From contig JAIORE010000255.1 in assembly GCA_021108315.1 (NCBI GenBank), positions 1 through 43,199 of the forward strand: a stretch of 43,199 bases of DNA. The letters run 5' to 3'. A program made the position numbers and the translations under genes. The notes under the pieces were generated by a model. That model saw only the letters and a list, made by a program, of their open reading frames with translations, searched no databases and was not told where the DNA came from. Below, piece by piece: positions 17,901 to 26,200 of the stretch. Source of the DNA: Candidatus Cloacimonadota bacterium. Its GTDB lineage: Bacteria; Cloacimonadota; Cloacimonadia; Cloacimonadales; TCS61. The stretch's first letter is position 1. Each line of letters starts with the position of its first letter.

Positions 17901-18889
17901 TCAAAGATTCAGAAGGAAAATGGTTAGAAGCAAATCAGGCGATTTTAAAACTTTATCAATTGGAAAATGTGGAGTTTTTTGGAAAAACCGATTGTGAATT
18001 AGCAGAATTTAGTGATTTCTATAGAGAATCTTTTCTTGTTTGTGATGTTACAGATAAAACTGCTTGGCAAGCTAAAAAACCGACCGGAAAAGATGAGGTC
18101 ATTCCATTACCGAATGGTTCTTCAAAAATATATCACATAATAAAAGTACCTTTGTTTAATAAAGATGGGGCACGCAAAGGGCTCATAGTAATAGGTCATG
18201 ATATTACAAAGAGAAAAATGATTGAAAAACAATTGAGACAAGACCTTGAAGAAAAAAAAGTTCTATTGAAAGAAATTCATCATCGAGTAAAAAACAATAT
18301 GCAGATCATTGCAAGTTTATTAAAAGCTCAATCAAGATTTATAAAAAATGAGGAAAATAGGTCAATTTTTGAAAATAGTTTAAATCGTGTAAAAACAATG
18401 GCTTTAGTTCATGAAAAACTATATATGCATAAAAATCTGGCTCATATAAATCTTCCCATCTTCATACGAAGTTTAATACTAAATATCTTATCAACAAACC
18501 CGATTAATCCACGTAAGATAAAAATTATTGAAGATATAGCAGATATTGATATAGATGTCAATATGGCGATTCCTTGTGGATTGATAATTAATGAACTAGT
18601 TTCAAATTCATTGCAGCACGCTTTTCCAAATGATTCAATGGGTAATGTAATGATTAGATTCAATAAAATTGATGGTTTTTATATTTTCACTATAAAAGAT
18701 GATGGAATCGGTATTCTAGATGATTCTCAAATTAATTGCGACAGTTCTTTTGGCTTATTACTGGTAAATTCATTGATTAAGCAACTTCATGGTTTATTAA
18801 CAATAGTCAAACAGGAAGGAATTGAATATACAATAAAATTTAAACCTTTTGCGATAAAAACATATCAACAAATAAATTCAAAAATTTAG
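14984..18889 (+). CDS. Receiver-PAS(x6)-GAF sensor histidine kinase (HisKA_2 type)
   Basis: This is a 1301-residue soluble signalling protein. An N-terminal receiver (about 3-120) has acidic residues E9/D10, phospho-acceptor D55 in IIADYSLP, the switch Thr in IIFTGS, and Lys in YVLKEN. Then come PAS (about 138-250), GAF (about 270-425), and five more PAS domains (about 440-560, 570-690, 700-825, 835-950, 960-1085). The kinase ends with a HisKA_2 motif, KEIHHRVKNNMQII, with phospho-His at H1099 or H1100. A HATPase follows with NELVSNSLQHAF, KDDGIGI and a G2-like SSFGLLLV. The GAF has a Cys pair, CEQC, that might bind a ligand or sense redox. Upstream and downstream genes are 3 and 9 bases away. 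An input receiver means this kinase can itself be driven by another kinase, plausibly its upstream neighbour. Confidence 0.93.
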   Translation: MIIKILMLEDSPSDTELAEIEFRKAKLQYTLKRVETREDFVNNIIEDKPDLIIADYSLPAFDGISALEIAKEIIPNVPFIIFTGSLDEMSAVDVMRNGAWDYVLKENTVRLVPAIQNALKLKAEKDKNKLIEEKIRKLSKVVETTPAAIVITDLQGKIEYVNQGLLTLGGFEDDSLIIGKSIFMFSNEEGVEQLQKNIIPTILSENKWIGEVPVKRKDCSIFQAEIICSVILDEEDKPKYLLSQYNDITDRKKVEAQNIHLTKVIRNVREINRLIIYEKDRMKLLQNVTEILSNNLDYSNAMILTFDKDQKYEFLIQNEIGEDYLSVKEMFKKGIYSSCIKQALNQEELVIIDTPLNECEQCTFRIYDNDFFTILSKLSYGSRTYGVISLQRTRELVLNDEELGLLKEVANDIAFALYRIDLEEEHKVFEKHIKKQAKTLDQIFHNSIDSMVLLDKDYNYISVSDSFAKSCHREKKDYFNQNHFDLYPSDLKEKADKAKKDKQIYRRYSHSFVFPKNPEWGTSYWDLGLIPLLDNNDEVEMFLLTLKEVTDNIIAIRQLRESEKKLRNFIDFSPMGIWCFQPKKPVSINISQDQMISKFFNSICVDCNDTYANMMNISTENIIGLKLSDAMPDIDENRNYLKAFINNGFKLLDGISREYTKDGKEKYFSNSLVGVIKNGELINAWGTQTDITNRINAEEKLKKSEKKYRDLFEKSKDAILIIHNGKFIDCNQATIDMLRYNNKDEFLNKHLSELSPEKQPDGKMSLSKINEMMKIALKNGSHRFEWDHKRADGEIFPVEVLLTAISNDKKNQIIHTVWRDITESKQAEEHIRKLSSAVEQSPSIIAITDLNSNIEYMNPIFYEITGYTPEEVLGHDFKILRSDEFSETYYKEIWEIVVSGKTWKGVFSNKKKNGEIYYEAATIAPILDKKGKQTHYLKVAENITEQRLIEQALKSSEERLRTLINNTDDIICFKDSEGKWLEANQAILKLYQLENVEFFGKTDCELAEFSDFYRESFLVCDVTDKTAWQAKKPTGKDEVIPLPNGSSKIYHIIKVPLFNKDGARKGLIVIGHDITKRKMIEKQLRQDLEEKKVLLKEIHHRVKNNMQIIASLLKAQSRFIKNEENRSIFENSLNRVKTMALVHEKLYMHKNLAHINLPIFIRSLILNILSTNPINPRKIKIIEDIADIDIDVNMAIPCGLIINELVSNSLQHAFPNDSMGNVMIRFNKIDGFYIFTIKDDGIGILDDSQINCDSSFGLLLVNSLIKQLHGLLTIVKQEGIEYTIKFKPFAIKTYQQINSKI

Positions 18890-18898
18890 GAGAAAAAA

Positions 18899-19990
18899 AT
18901 GAATGAAATTAAAACTAAAATAATGATTGTTGAGGATGAAATAATTATAGCCGAAGATATAAAATTTGCTTTGGAAAATTCCGGTTATGAAGTTGCGGGA
19001 ATGGTTTCAACAGAAGAAGAAATAATGCCGACCTGTAAAGCCACTTCTCCAGATTTGATCTTAATGGATATTATGCTTGGTGGAGAAAATGATGGGATTT
19101 ATTATGCTGGAGAAATTCGTAAACAGTATAACATACCTGTAATATTTCTCACTGCTTACGCTGATGATGATACCATTGCAAGAGCAAAAGAAACTTCTCC
19201 TTACGGCTATTTATTAAAACCATTTGAAGAAAGAGAACTTTATGCATCTATAGAGACAGTTTTGTATCGAAGAAAGATTGAAGAAGCTCTTAAGAAAAGT
19301 GAAAAAAGATATAGGACACTATTTGAACAATCAAACGATGCCGTATTAATTTGTGATTTTGACGGTAAGATCAACAATGTGAATTTCAAAACCTGTAGTA
19401 TGCTTGGATTTAGTTTTGAACAATTGATAGCAATGGATCTTTCCCGCTTAATAACTGATGAAAATTTGATTAACTCACTAAGTAAATTCAATCAAGTACA
19501 AGAATTAGATAAAATTAATTTTGAAACAAAATTTAAAAAACGCTTTGGTAAAAAAATTGATGTGGTTCTTAATGCTAAAACAATAGTTTCTGATGAAGAT
19601 ACAGTGCAATGTATTGTGCGGGATGTTACTGAAATTAATAAACTTGGTTTGGAGGTTGATTTATTACATCAAGCAATTGATCAAAGCAAACTCGCTATGG
19701 TTATATCGGATGATAAAGGTAATTTTATCTATGCGAACAGAAGTATGTCAAAATTCATTGGATATGCGATAGGTGAATTATTGGAAATGAAGATCAGTGA
19801 CCTCTTTTTGGAAGATTCAAATATTGAAGATGATCTGGAAATCTTGTTTAAAGGTATTGAATTAACTGGAGATTATAAAGTTAGATGTAAAAATGGGAAA
19901 ATAGGAAGCATCAATGCGAGTATCAGCCCAATAGAGGATAAAATAAAGAAAACATCTTATTATATGATCATTATTAAAGATTTTAGTTAA
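18899..19990 (+). CDS. Response regulator REC-PAS-PAS without DNA-binding output
   Basis: This is a 363-residue cytoplasmic regulator. The receiver (about 7-125) has E12-D13, phospho-acceptor D57 in LILMDIMLGG, the switch Thr in IFLTAY, and Lys in LLKPFEE. Two PAS domains follow (about 137-250 and 257-363). The chain ends straight after the second PAS, so there is no DNA-binding, kinase or enzyme domain. AGGAG precedes the ATG, nine bases after the upstream kinase. Proteins of this shape usually pass signals by protein contact, or are truncated hybrid kinases. Here the stop is clean and the operon ends, so an adaptor role in the relay is the simplest reading. Confidence 0.9.
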   Translation: MNEIKTKIMIVEDEIIIAEDIKFALENSGYEVAGMVSTEEEIMPTCKATSPDLILMDIMLGGENDGIYYAGEIRKQYNIPVIFLTAYADDDTIARAKETSPYGYLLKPFEERELYASIETVLYRRKIEEALKKSEKRYRTLFEQSNDAVLICDFDGKINNVNFKTCSMLGFSFEQLIAMDLSRLITDENLINSLSKFNQVQELDKINFETKFKKRFGKKIDVVLNAKTIVSDEDTVQCIVRDVTEINKLGLEVDLLHQAIDQSKLAMVISDDKGNFIYANRSMSKFIGYAIGELLEMKISDLFLEDSNIEDDLEILFKGIELTGDYKVRCKNGKIGSINASISPIEDKIKKTSYYMIIIKDFS

Positions 19991-20070
19991 CATTTTCCAG
20001 TTTGTTTTATCATTCTAAATTATTGGAAAGAAAAAACGAAGTGGGAAATGTTTGTTAAAAAAAATTAATA

Positions 20071-20097
20071 CCTAAATTGAGCGATTCATTTTTTTAT
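20071..20097. repeat. 27-bp repeat 'cctaaattgagcgattcatt', copy 1
   Basis: CCTAAATTGAGCGATTCATT and a following T-run recur, inverted, at 34651-34678 with near identity. Both copies lie in gene-free spacers. The function is unknown. Confidence 0.65.
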
Positions 20098-20114
20098 TTT
20101 GTATTTCAAAAATC

Positions 20115-20224
20115 TATGAAACCGTTGAAACGGTTAGGTAATAGCTCTCTTCACATTAACCACAAACTTAAGTTTGTGGATAATAAGATAAAAAATTTTC
20201 AATAACCGTTTCAACGGTTTCATA
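20115..20224. repeat. REP-like element with inverted ACCGTTGAAACGGT arms
   Basis: The left arm, TATGAAACCGTTGAAACGGT (20115-20134), is mirrored by the right arm, AACCGTTTCAACGGTTTCAT (20204-20223). Each arm is itself a palindrome. The centre carries CCACAAACTTAAGTTTGTGG (20160-20179). A related, partly lost copy is at 11575-11645. The element fills most of the spacer between two convergent genes. Confidence 0.8.
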
Positions 20225-20275
20225 TTATTCCCAAATTGAAAAAATAAAAAGAAAATCGCTTTCCGTTGAGTATAT

Positions 20276-21229
20276 CTAATTTTCCCTACTTGAATCTTTG
20301 ATAATTTTTGCGATAAGCTCTTTGGGAATTTTTGAATAACCCTCTCTATTTTCAGGATATTGTTCTAATAATTTTATTAGTTGCTTACCACTTTCACGAT
20401 TAAAAGAAAAAAAATGCAGATTATCCGGAGTAGGAGGTGTGATAATCTTCAACCTGTTTTTGCCTTTAATATGAAATTTTATATAAAAAGATTGAGGTTC
20501 ATTATCATAGTTTTTGAAAATAACATGAGCCGTATATATATTATTTGTAATATTTATTTCATAGTCTACAAGTTCTTTTATTTGTACATCAGGATTGTAT
20601 TTTTTTAGGTCAATTTCAGAAAAATAGTAATACATTTTATGTAATGTTCTGTTTTCTAAATTTTCTTTAAACTCTTTAAAAAAATTTATTACATGAGTAT
20701 TAAGACTTGGTGATATTAATTTTTTTGACGTTATTATTCCTAAATTTTGAAATGTTGCTGCTTTTAGTGATTTTTTAAGACGATAAACTCTTTTTCTCAG
20801 TGCTTCATAAGATTCTGAGGAAATTCTACTCATCTCCTTTACATTATTTCCACATTTAAAATAAAAGAGCAATAATCTTAAATCAGCAGCAGATAAATGA
20901 TTATAAACTGTTTTAAAAGACGCTAATAATTCATGATCTTTTTCAGTTTTTGAATGTTGATTTATTCTGGAAATAAGTTCAGTTTTATAATTTTGATTTA
21001 TCTTATAGATTCGTATCTTTCTATCTATTGCTTTTTTACAATAATTTTTACAAGTCTCAATAAACCATTTTTTTATATCAATAGCATCTAGATTATTTAC
21101 CTTTAATAAAAATAAGTTTATACTTTGAGAAGTAATATCATCAGCTAATGTAAAATCACCTGTTTTATAGAGAGCATAACTATAAACAAGGTTCCTATAT
21201 TTTATAATATCTTTATTTTTAATTTCCAT
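20276..21229 (-). CDS. ECF-like RNA polymerase sigma factor with extra C-terminal domain
   Basis: This is a 317-residue protein. The first 170 residues read as an ECF sigma factor. Region 2 covers about 11-72, with NLVYSYALYKTGDFTLADDI and KKWFIETCKNYCKKAIDR matching the usual 'AeDltqevF' and 'WL..iarN...d..R' patterns. Region 4 covers about 112-155, with a helix-turn-helix at VKEMSRISSESYEALRKRV. The last 140 residues are not part of a normal ECF factor. A helix (FFKEFKENLENRTLHKMYYY) followed by alternating strands suggests an NTF2/SnoaL-like fold, as in some ECF groups, but this is inference. It is divergent from the small secreted protein gene. No anti-sigma gene is adjacent. No clear ribosome site is seen. 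Confidence 0.75.
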   Translation of the reverse strand: MEIKNKDIIKYRNLVYSYALYKTGDFTLADDITSQSINLFLLKVNNLDAIDIKKWFIETCKNYCKKAIDRKIRIYKINQNYKTELISRINQHSKTEKDHELLASFKTVYNHLSAADLRLLLFYFKCGNNVKEMSRISSESYEALRKRVYRLKKSLKAATFQNLGIITSKKLISPSLNTHVINFFKEFKENLENRTLHKMYYYFSEIDLKKYNPDVQIKELVDYEINITNNIYTAHVIFKNYDNEPQSFYIKFHIKGKNRLKIITPPTPDNLHFFSFNRESGKQLIKLLEQYPENREGYSKIPKELIAKIIKDSSREN

Positions 21230-21627
21230 TTAGCAATTTTTTTGTTATTTTAAATTGAGTCAAGTTTTCAAATTATTTTTTTTAAGAACTTGATAGTACA
21301 ATTTTATTTTTTAACTCAATTTGAATGAGAGATATCTAATTTTGTTGTATTCTCCACTTAAAAATCAGTAAATAATTAGCAGTCGTCATTATGGAGTGAC
21401 AGAAATATTTGTGCCAATTTTCCATGAAATTTTTTTTTAAAAAAAAGTGAAAAATATTTTATCGACACTATATGCTTCTATTCTACTTTTCTATATATTG
21501 TTACAATTTTATCAAATCACCTTTTTTAACCGATTTTTTAATTGAATAAAAAAAATATTATGGGGCTTTGTCCCATTTTCATATTTTTTCGGATATATAT
21601 ATAGAACAAAGATTCTTAGGAGGAATT
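21230..21627. other. Divergent promoter spacer between the sigma-factor and secreted-protein genes
   Basis: This spacer of about 400 bases must hold promoters for both flanking genes. It is very AT-rich, with a T9-A8 tract around 21430-21447. A short hairpin, ATGGG(GCTTTGT)CCCAT, sits at 21560-21576 in the leader of the secreted-protein gene. No ORF is convincing here. I could not identify a -35/-10 pair with confidence. Confidence 0.5.
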
Positions 21628-21867
21628 ATGAAAAAGTTTTTTGCAGTTGTAATTATGATGTTGGTTATTTCCCAATCTGTAATTGGTATTGAAGGTAATG
21701 TTAATTTAAGAAATTTTAAAAGTGATATCAATTTGGATTATAAAGTAGAAGATTTACCTAAAATAACTTGGGAAGAATTGGAAGGAGTTTTATATGATAT
21801 CCTCATTGAAACAGATGATTATGTTATCATTATAGTTGGTGACACTATTTATGTTATTGATAAATAA
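21628..21867 (+). CDS. Small secreted acidic protein, unknown function
   Basis: This is a 79-residue protein with a clear signal peptide (MKKFFAVVIMMLVISQSVIG) and a mature part of about 58 residues. The mature part is acidic, with two hydrophobic strands, DDYVIIIVGDTIYVIDK, at the C-terminus. The frame is open 20 codons upstream to a TTG, but AGGAGG at 21618-21623 directly before the ATG at 21628 fixes the start. It has no Cys and no recognisable domain. It lies between a divergent sigma-factor gene and a lone receiver gene, so it might be a target or a sensor partner of this signalling cluster; that is a guess from position only. Confidence 0.7.
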   Translation: MKKFFAVVIMMLVISQSVIGIEGNVNLRNFKSDINLDYKVEDLPKITWEELEGVLYDILIETDDYVIIIVGDTIYVIDK

Positions 21868-21977
21868 TTTTCTCAGAATAGTCAGAACAAGTTCAGGTGT
21901 CATCTTATTTACAAAGAATCACACTTATATTTTATTTGATTTGGATATTGAATAATTAATTACATAAGAGGATGGCA

Positions 21978-22349
21978 ATGAAGTATGTATTGATAGTTGA
22001 GGATGACAGCATAATTGCTGAATATATTAAGATGGTACTTGAAGATGATGGTTTTCGAGTTTGCGGAATTTCCAGTTCAGGAGAAGATAGTATTAAAAAA
22101 ACTATTGAATCAAAACCGGACATCATTCTAATGGATGTAATTCTTGATGGAGAAATTGATGGAATAGATGCAGCGAAAATAATCTTGGATAGATATTATA
22201 TTCCATTAATTTTTTGCAGTGCAAGTTTCGACGAATATTCCCTGAGAAGAATTCAAACTTTACCTCATACAGGCTTAATCAACAAGCCATTTGAGGATGA
22301 TGAACTAATATCTACTTTAAGGAATTCTTACTCAAATTATTATAATTGA
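21978..22349 (+). CDS. Stand-alone receiver-domain response regulator
   Basis: This is a 123-residue single receiver domain of CheY type with no output domain. It has acidic residues in LIVEDDS, phospho-acceptor D53 in IILMDVILDG, switch Ser in LIFCSAS, and Lys in LINKPFEDDEL. The sequence resembles the receiver of the REC-PAS-PAS protein at 18899 (same IILMD/LILMD and KPFE blocks), so both may belong to one relay. The frame also allows an ATG at 21972, but AAGAGG at 21966-21971 abuts that codon and is well spaced for the ATG at 21978. The downstream long hairpin at 22401 probably ends its transcript. Confidence 0.92.
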   Translation: MKYVLIVEDDSIIAEYIKMVLEDDGFRVCGISSSGEDSIKKTIESKPDIILMDVILDGEIDGIDAAKIILDRYYIPLIFCSASFDEYSLRRIQTLPHTGLINKPFEDDELISTLRNSYSNYYN

Positions 22350-22400
22350 TATCGGTCAAATTTTTAAACATTGATTAGTATTATTTTCTCTCTCTCCTCT

Positions 22401-22488
22401 AGCACTCAATGAGTTTGCAATAATTACTTTCGAGAAAAATTTCTCAAAAAGTAATTTTACATAGAAAATTCATAGAGTGCTTTTTTTT
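22401..22488 (+). terminator. Long nested stem-loop with T-run (terminator or small structured RNA)
   Basis: The outer stem AGCACTCAATGAGTTT (22401-22416) pairs with AAAATTCATAGAGTGCT (about 22466-22481) at 15 of 16 positions. An inner hairpin, ATTACTTT...GAGAA with TTCTC...AAAGTAAT (about 22423-22455), nests inside, and a T-run of eight or nine follows. It lies about 50 bases past the receiver gene. It is much larger than a normal terminator, so a small RNA or RNA regulatory element is also possible. Confidence 0.6.
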
Positions 22489-22493
22489 GCTAA

Positions 22494-22649
22494 GGAACTG
22501 TCGTGAAATAACATGTACGATATACCCAAGTATTTATTTTTTATTCAAGGCGTTAAAATATTGAATATCCATAGATATTCAATATTTTAACAACGAAGAA
22601 GAAAGAAGAAATACAAAGGTAGATTGTATATGTTATTTTGCGACAGCGA
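22494..22649. mobile_element. MITE-like element, 156 bp, with inverted termini
   Basis: The left end, CTGTCGTGAAATAACATGTA (22498-22517), matches the inverted right end, GTATATGTTATTTTGCGACAG region (22626-22646), with three mismatches. The centre is a perfect 17-base stem GTTAAAATATTGAATAT (22552-22568) with loop CCATAG. CTAA flanks both sides (22490-22493 and 22650-22653) and may be a target duplication. There is no coding capacity. The parent transposon family is not identified. Confidence 0.7.
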
Positions 22650-23082
22650 CTAACTAACATTTCTTATAAAATTTATAATTAATCTAACTCTTGCTTCAGT
22701 CTACGCTGAAGCTTCGCCTTGGTAGGCATTCCCTTTATTTATTAACTCTCTGAAACTCAAAATGTGTTTATCATGCTACAATATTTCTTTTTCAACAAAA
22801 TCTCCCTTCAAAAAATGAGTTATGCTTTTTCCTTTCTTATTCCTTCACCATCAAAATCCGAGAATTCTTAAGTTTCTCTTAAGAATCATTCAGATCAAAT
22901 TTTATAATAAACAAGATAAGAAATTATTTTACTCTTGTATAAATTACATTAATTATGCCAAAGTCGAAAATATATCAGGTTTAGTTCTGATAGTGTAGTA
23001 GACTTTCATCATAGAAGAAAAATTTATTTGACAGTTTTTAGCAAAAAAATATTTGAAAAGATGTTATTTATGAAAATAAAAT
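22650..23082. other. Gene-free spacer with small hairpins
   Basis: No ORF or RNA gene could be supported here. It contains TGCTTCAG(TCTACG)CTGAAGC-type inverted bases near 22691-22713, resembling spacer repeats, and a nine-base stem ATTCTTAAG/CTTAAGAAT at 22864-22886. Confidence 0.45.
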
Positions 23083-23272
23083 TTCTCGCAAAGCCGCAGA
23101 GACGCAAAGAATTAAGAAATTGAAAATTTAATATTTTAGATTGAATATTGGTCTCTGTGTTCTCAATGTGTTCTGTGGTATTTTTTTTCTCTGCGTTCTC
23201 TGCGTTTCTTTTCCTCTACGTCTTTGCGTGAAACTCTTTTTTATTCGTTTTGTTTGTTTTGTTAGTTGCTAA
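23083..23272. repeat. Dispersed composite repeat, copy 2, and left inverted arm of the helicase gene
   Basis: The first half (23083-23190) repeats the order of blocks found at 5121-5213. The second half (about 23190-23272), with CTTTGCGTGAAACTCTTTT and TTCGTTTTGTTTGTTTTGTT, is matched in inverted orientation by 28145-28245 on the other side of the helicase gene. Confidence 0.8.
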
Positions 23273-23289
23273 ATTAGGAAATAAAAATT

Positions 23290-26200
23290 ATGAAACCAAT
23301 TGCATTCTTCGATACTGAGATAGAACCGGACTCTAAACAGATCCTCGATATCGGTGCAATAAAAAGTGATGGAAATATTTTTCATTCAAACTCTATAAAA
23401 GATTTTACATATTTCTTAGAAAATACAGAATTTATTTGTGGTCATAATATCATTAAGCACGATTTAATTTATATCAAAAAATATCTATTTTTCAATGAAA
23501 TAAACAAGTTCCAAATTATTGATACTCTATTTTTATCACCGTTATTATTTCCCAAAAGACCTTACCACCGTTTATTGAAAGATGACAAATTGCAAACCGA
23601 TGAATTAAACAATCCGGTAAATGATTCTCAAAAAGCAAGAGATTTATTTAATGATGAGATAACAGCTTTTATTGAGTTGAACGATTCATTAAAACAGATT
23701 TACTTTTCGCTTTTGAAAGATAGAGAAGAATTCAGACATTTCTTTACATATTTATCATATATTCCAGAAAATGAAATTAAGTTAGAAAGCACTATTAAAG
23801 AATGTTTTTATGGAAAAATCTGCTCAAATTCTTCTTTAGAAAACATCATCAATCAGCACCCAATTGAGCTTGCTTATTGCCTATCTTTGATAAATGTTTC
23901 TGACCGATATTCCATCACTCCACCTTGGGTTTTGATGAATTATCCAGAAATTGACCGCATAATGTATTTGCTCAGAAATAAACCGTGTGTAATTGGTTGC
24001 ACATATTGCAATGAAGCTCTTGATGCAAAAAAAGGCTTAAAAAGATACTTTGGCTTTGATTCTTTCCGAATCTTTGAAGAAGAATCCTTACAAGAGAACG
24101 CAGTAAAAGCAGCAATTGAAAACAGATCGCTTTTGGCAGTATTTCCTACTGGTGGCGGAAAATCTCTTACTTTCCAGATTCCGGCTTTGATGATTGGTGA
24201 GAATACCCGAGGTTTAACAGTTGTAATTTCTCCTTTGCAGTCTTTGATGAAAGACCAAGTTGATAATCTGGAAAAACTAGGAATTACGGAAGCAGTTACA
24301 ATCAATGGTTTACTTGATCCGATTGAGCGGGGAAAATCCTTTGAAAGGGTTGCCGATGGCTCCGCTTCGATTTTATATATTTCTCCCGAATCATTACGTT
24401 CACGAACTATTGAACATCTCTTTCTTGGCAGAAAAATCGCTCGTTTTGTGATTGATGAAGCTCATTGTTTCTCATCTTGGGGACAGGATTTCAGGGTTGA
24501 TTATCTCTATATCGCAGATTTTATAAAATCACTTGAGGAAAAGAAAAATCTAACGGAACGAATTCCGGTTTCCTGCTTTACGGCTACTGCCAAGCAAAAA
24601 GTTATCGAAGATATTTGTAGTTATTTTAACGAAAAACTTGCAATCAAACTAAAAATTTTCAAATCTAATGCTTCCCGCACAAACTTGAAATATCGCGTTC
24701 ATAATAGTATTGATGAAGAGGAAAAATACTGCAAACTACGAGCCTTGATTGAATCTAAGAATTGTCCGACAATTGTCTATGTTTCCAGAACGAGAAAAGC
24801 TTTTGAACTCGCTCAACGACTGAGCCAAGATGGACTTGATGCCAAGCCTTATCACGGCAAGATGGATGTTAAGGAGAAAACGGATAATCAAAACGCATTT
24901 ATTGCCGGAGAAATCCCCATAATGGTTGCCACATCTGCTTTTGGAATGGGAGTTGATAAAAAAGATATTGGAATGGTTATCCATTATGAAATTTCCGATT
25001 CTTTGGAAAATTATGTTCAAGAATCCGGCAGGGCGGGACGTGATGAGAATATTTCAGCGGATTGTTTTGTGCTGTATAATGAAGAAGACCTTAATAAACA
25101 TTTCATACTTTTGAATCAGACGAAAATCTCGGTAAAAGAGATTCAGCAAATCTGGAAAGCTATAAAATATATCACAAAATTCCGTTCTACAGTTTCCAAT
25201 TCCGCTTTGGAAATTGCTCGTAAAGCCGGATGGGATGACAGGATTGTTCAGATAGAAAACCGTGCAAAAACTGCCATTGCAGCACTTGAACAAGCCGGCT
25301 ATCTTCAACGTGGACAGAATGTTCCCAGAATATATGCAGATAGTATTTTATCAAAAAATGCTGAACAGGCAATTGAAAAGATAAACAGTTCGGTAAATTT
25401 TGATGAAAAGCAAAAAGTTCAGGCTATTCGAATCATAAAAATGCTGATCTCTTCCAAAAGAAAGAAAGAAGCTAGTGATGAAACGGCTGAATCCAGAGTT
25501 GATTATATTTCCGATATTTTAGGAATCGCCAAAGAAGATGTGATAAGAGCTATCTCACTGATGAAGGAAGAGAAAATTCTGGCAAATACCAGAGATTTGA
25601 CAGCCTATATCAAGCAATCCGACAAAGCAAATCGCTCTCTTTCAATCTTGAAATCCTTTGCTCAAATTGAGAATTTTCTCCTACCACTTCTATCAGAACA
25701 GGAAAAAGTTTTTCAACTGAAAGAATTGAATGAAGCTGCAATTGAGAATGGTTGTAGCAATGTCAATCCTCAAAAAATCAAAACAATTTTAAATTTCTGG
25801 GCAATTAAAAATCGAATTAAACTCCACTATCATAGCTATTCAAAAAATCATATTTCCGTCTTTTTTAATCAATCTTCGGAAGATTTTAGAGAGAAATTGG
25901 GAAGAAAACATACACTTGCAGAATTCATCGTTTCCTATCTTTATAAAAAAATGCGAGAAGTTCAAAGCAAAGAAGATTCCCACAAAAAAGAGATACTGGT
26001 TGAGTTCTCGGTTCACGAGCTGAAAAAAAGCTACAAAAAGGAGTTGAAGTTTTTTCAATACGATATTTCGATTGATGATATTGAAGACACTCTTTTCTAT
26101 CTATCTCGAATTGAAGCGATTAAAATTGAGGGTGGATTTCTAATTGTTTATAATAAGTTGACCATCAACAGACTGGAGCAAAATAATAAAATTCAATACA

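Noticed and set aside
21405..21430. TTGGCAC on the minus strand, resembling the -24 half of a sigma-54 promoter
   Set aside because: The required GC at the -12 position is missing at the correct distance.
24736..25020. Minus-strand ORF of 94 codons inside the RecQ module
   Set aside because: It is antisense to conserved helicase motifs of the fusion gene; a shadow frame.
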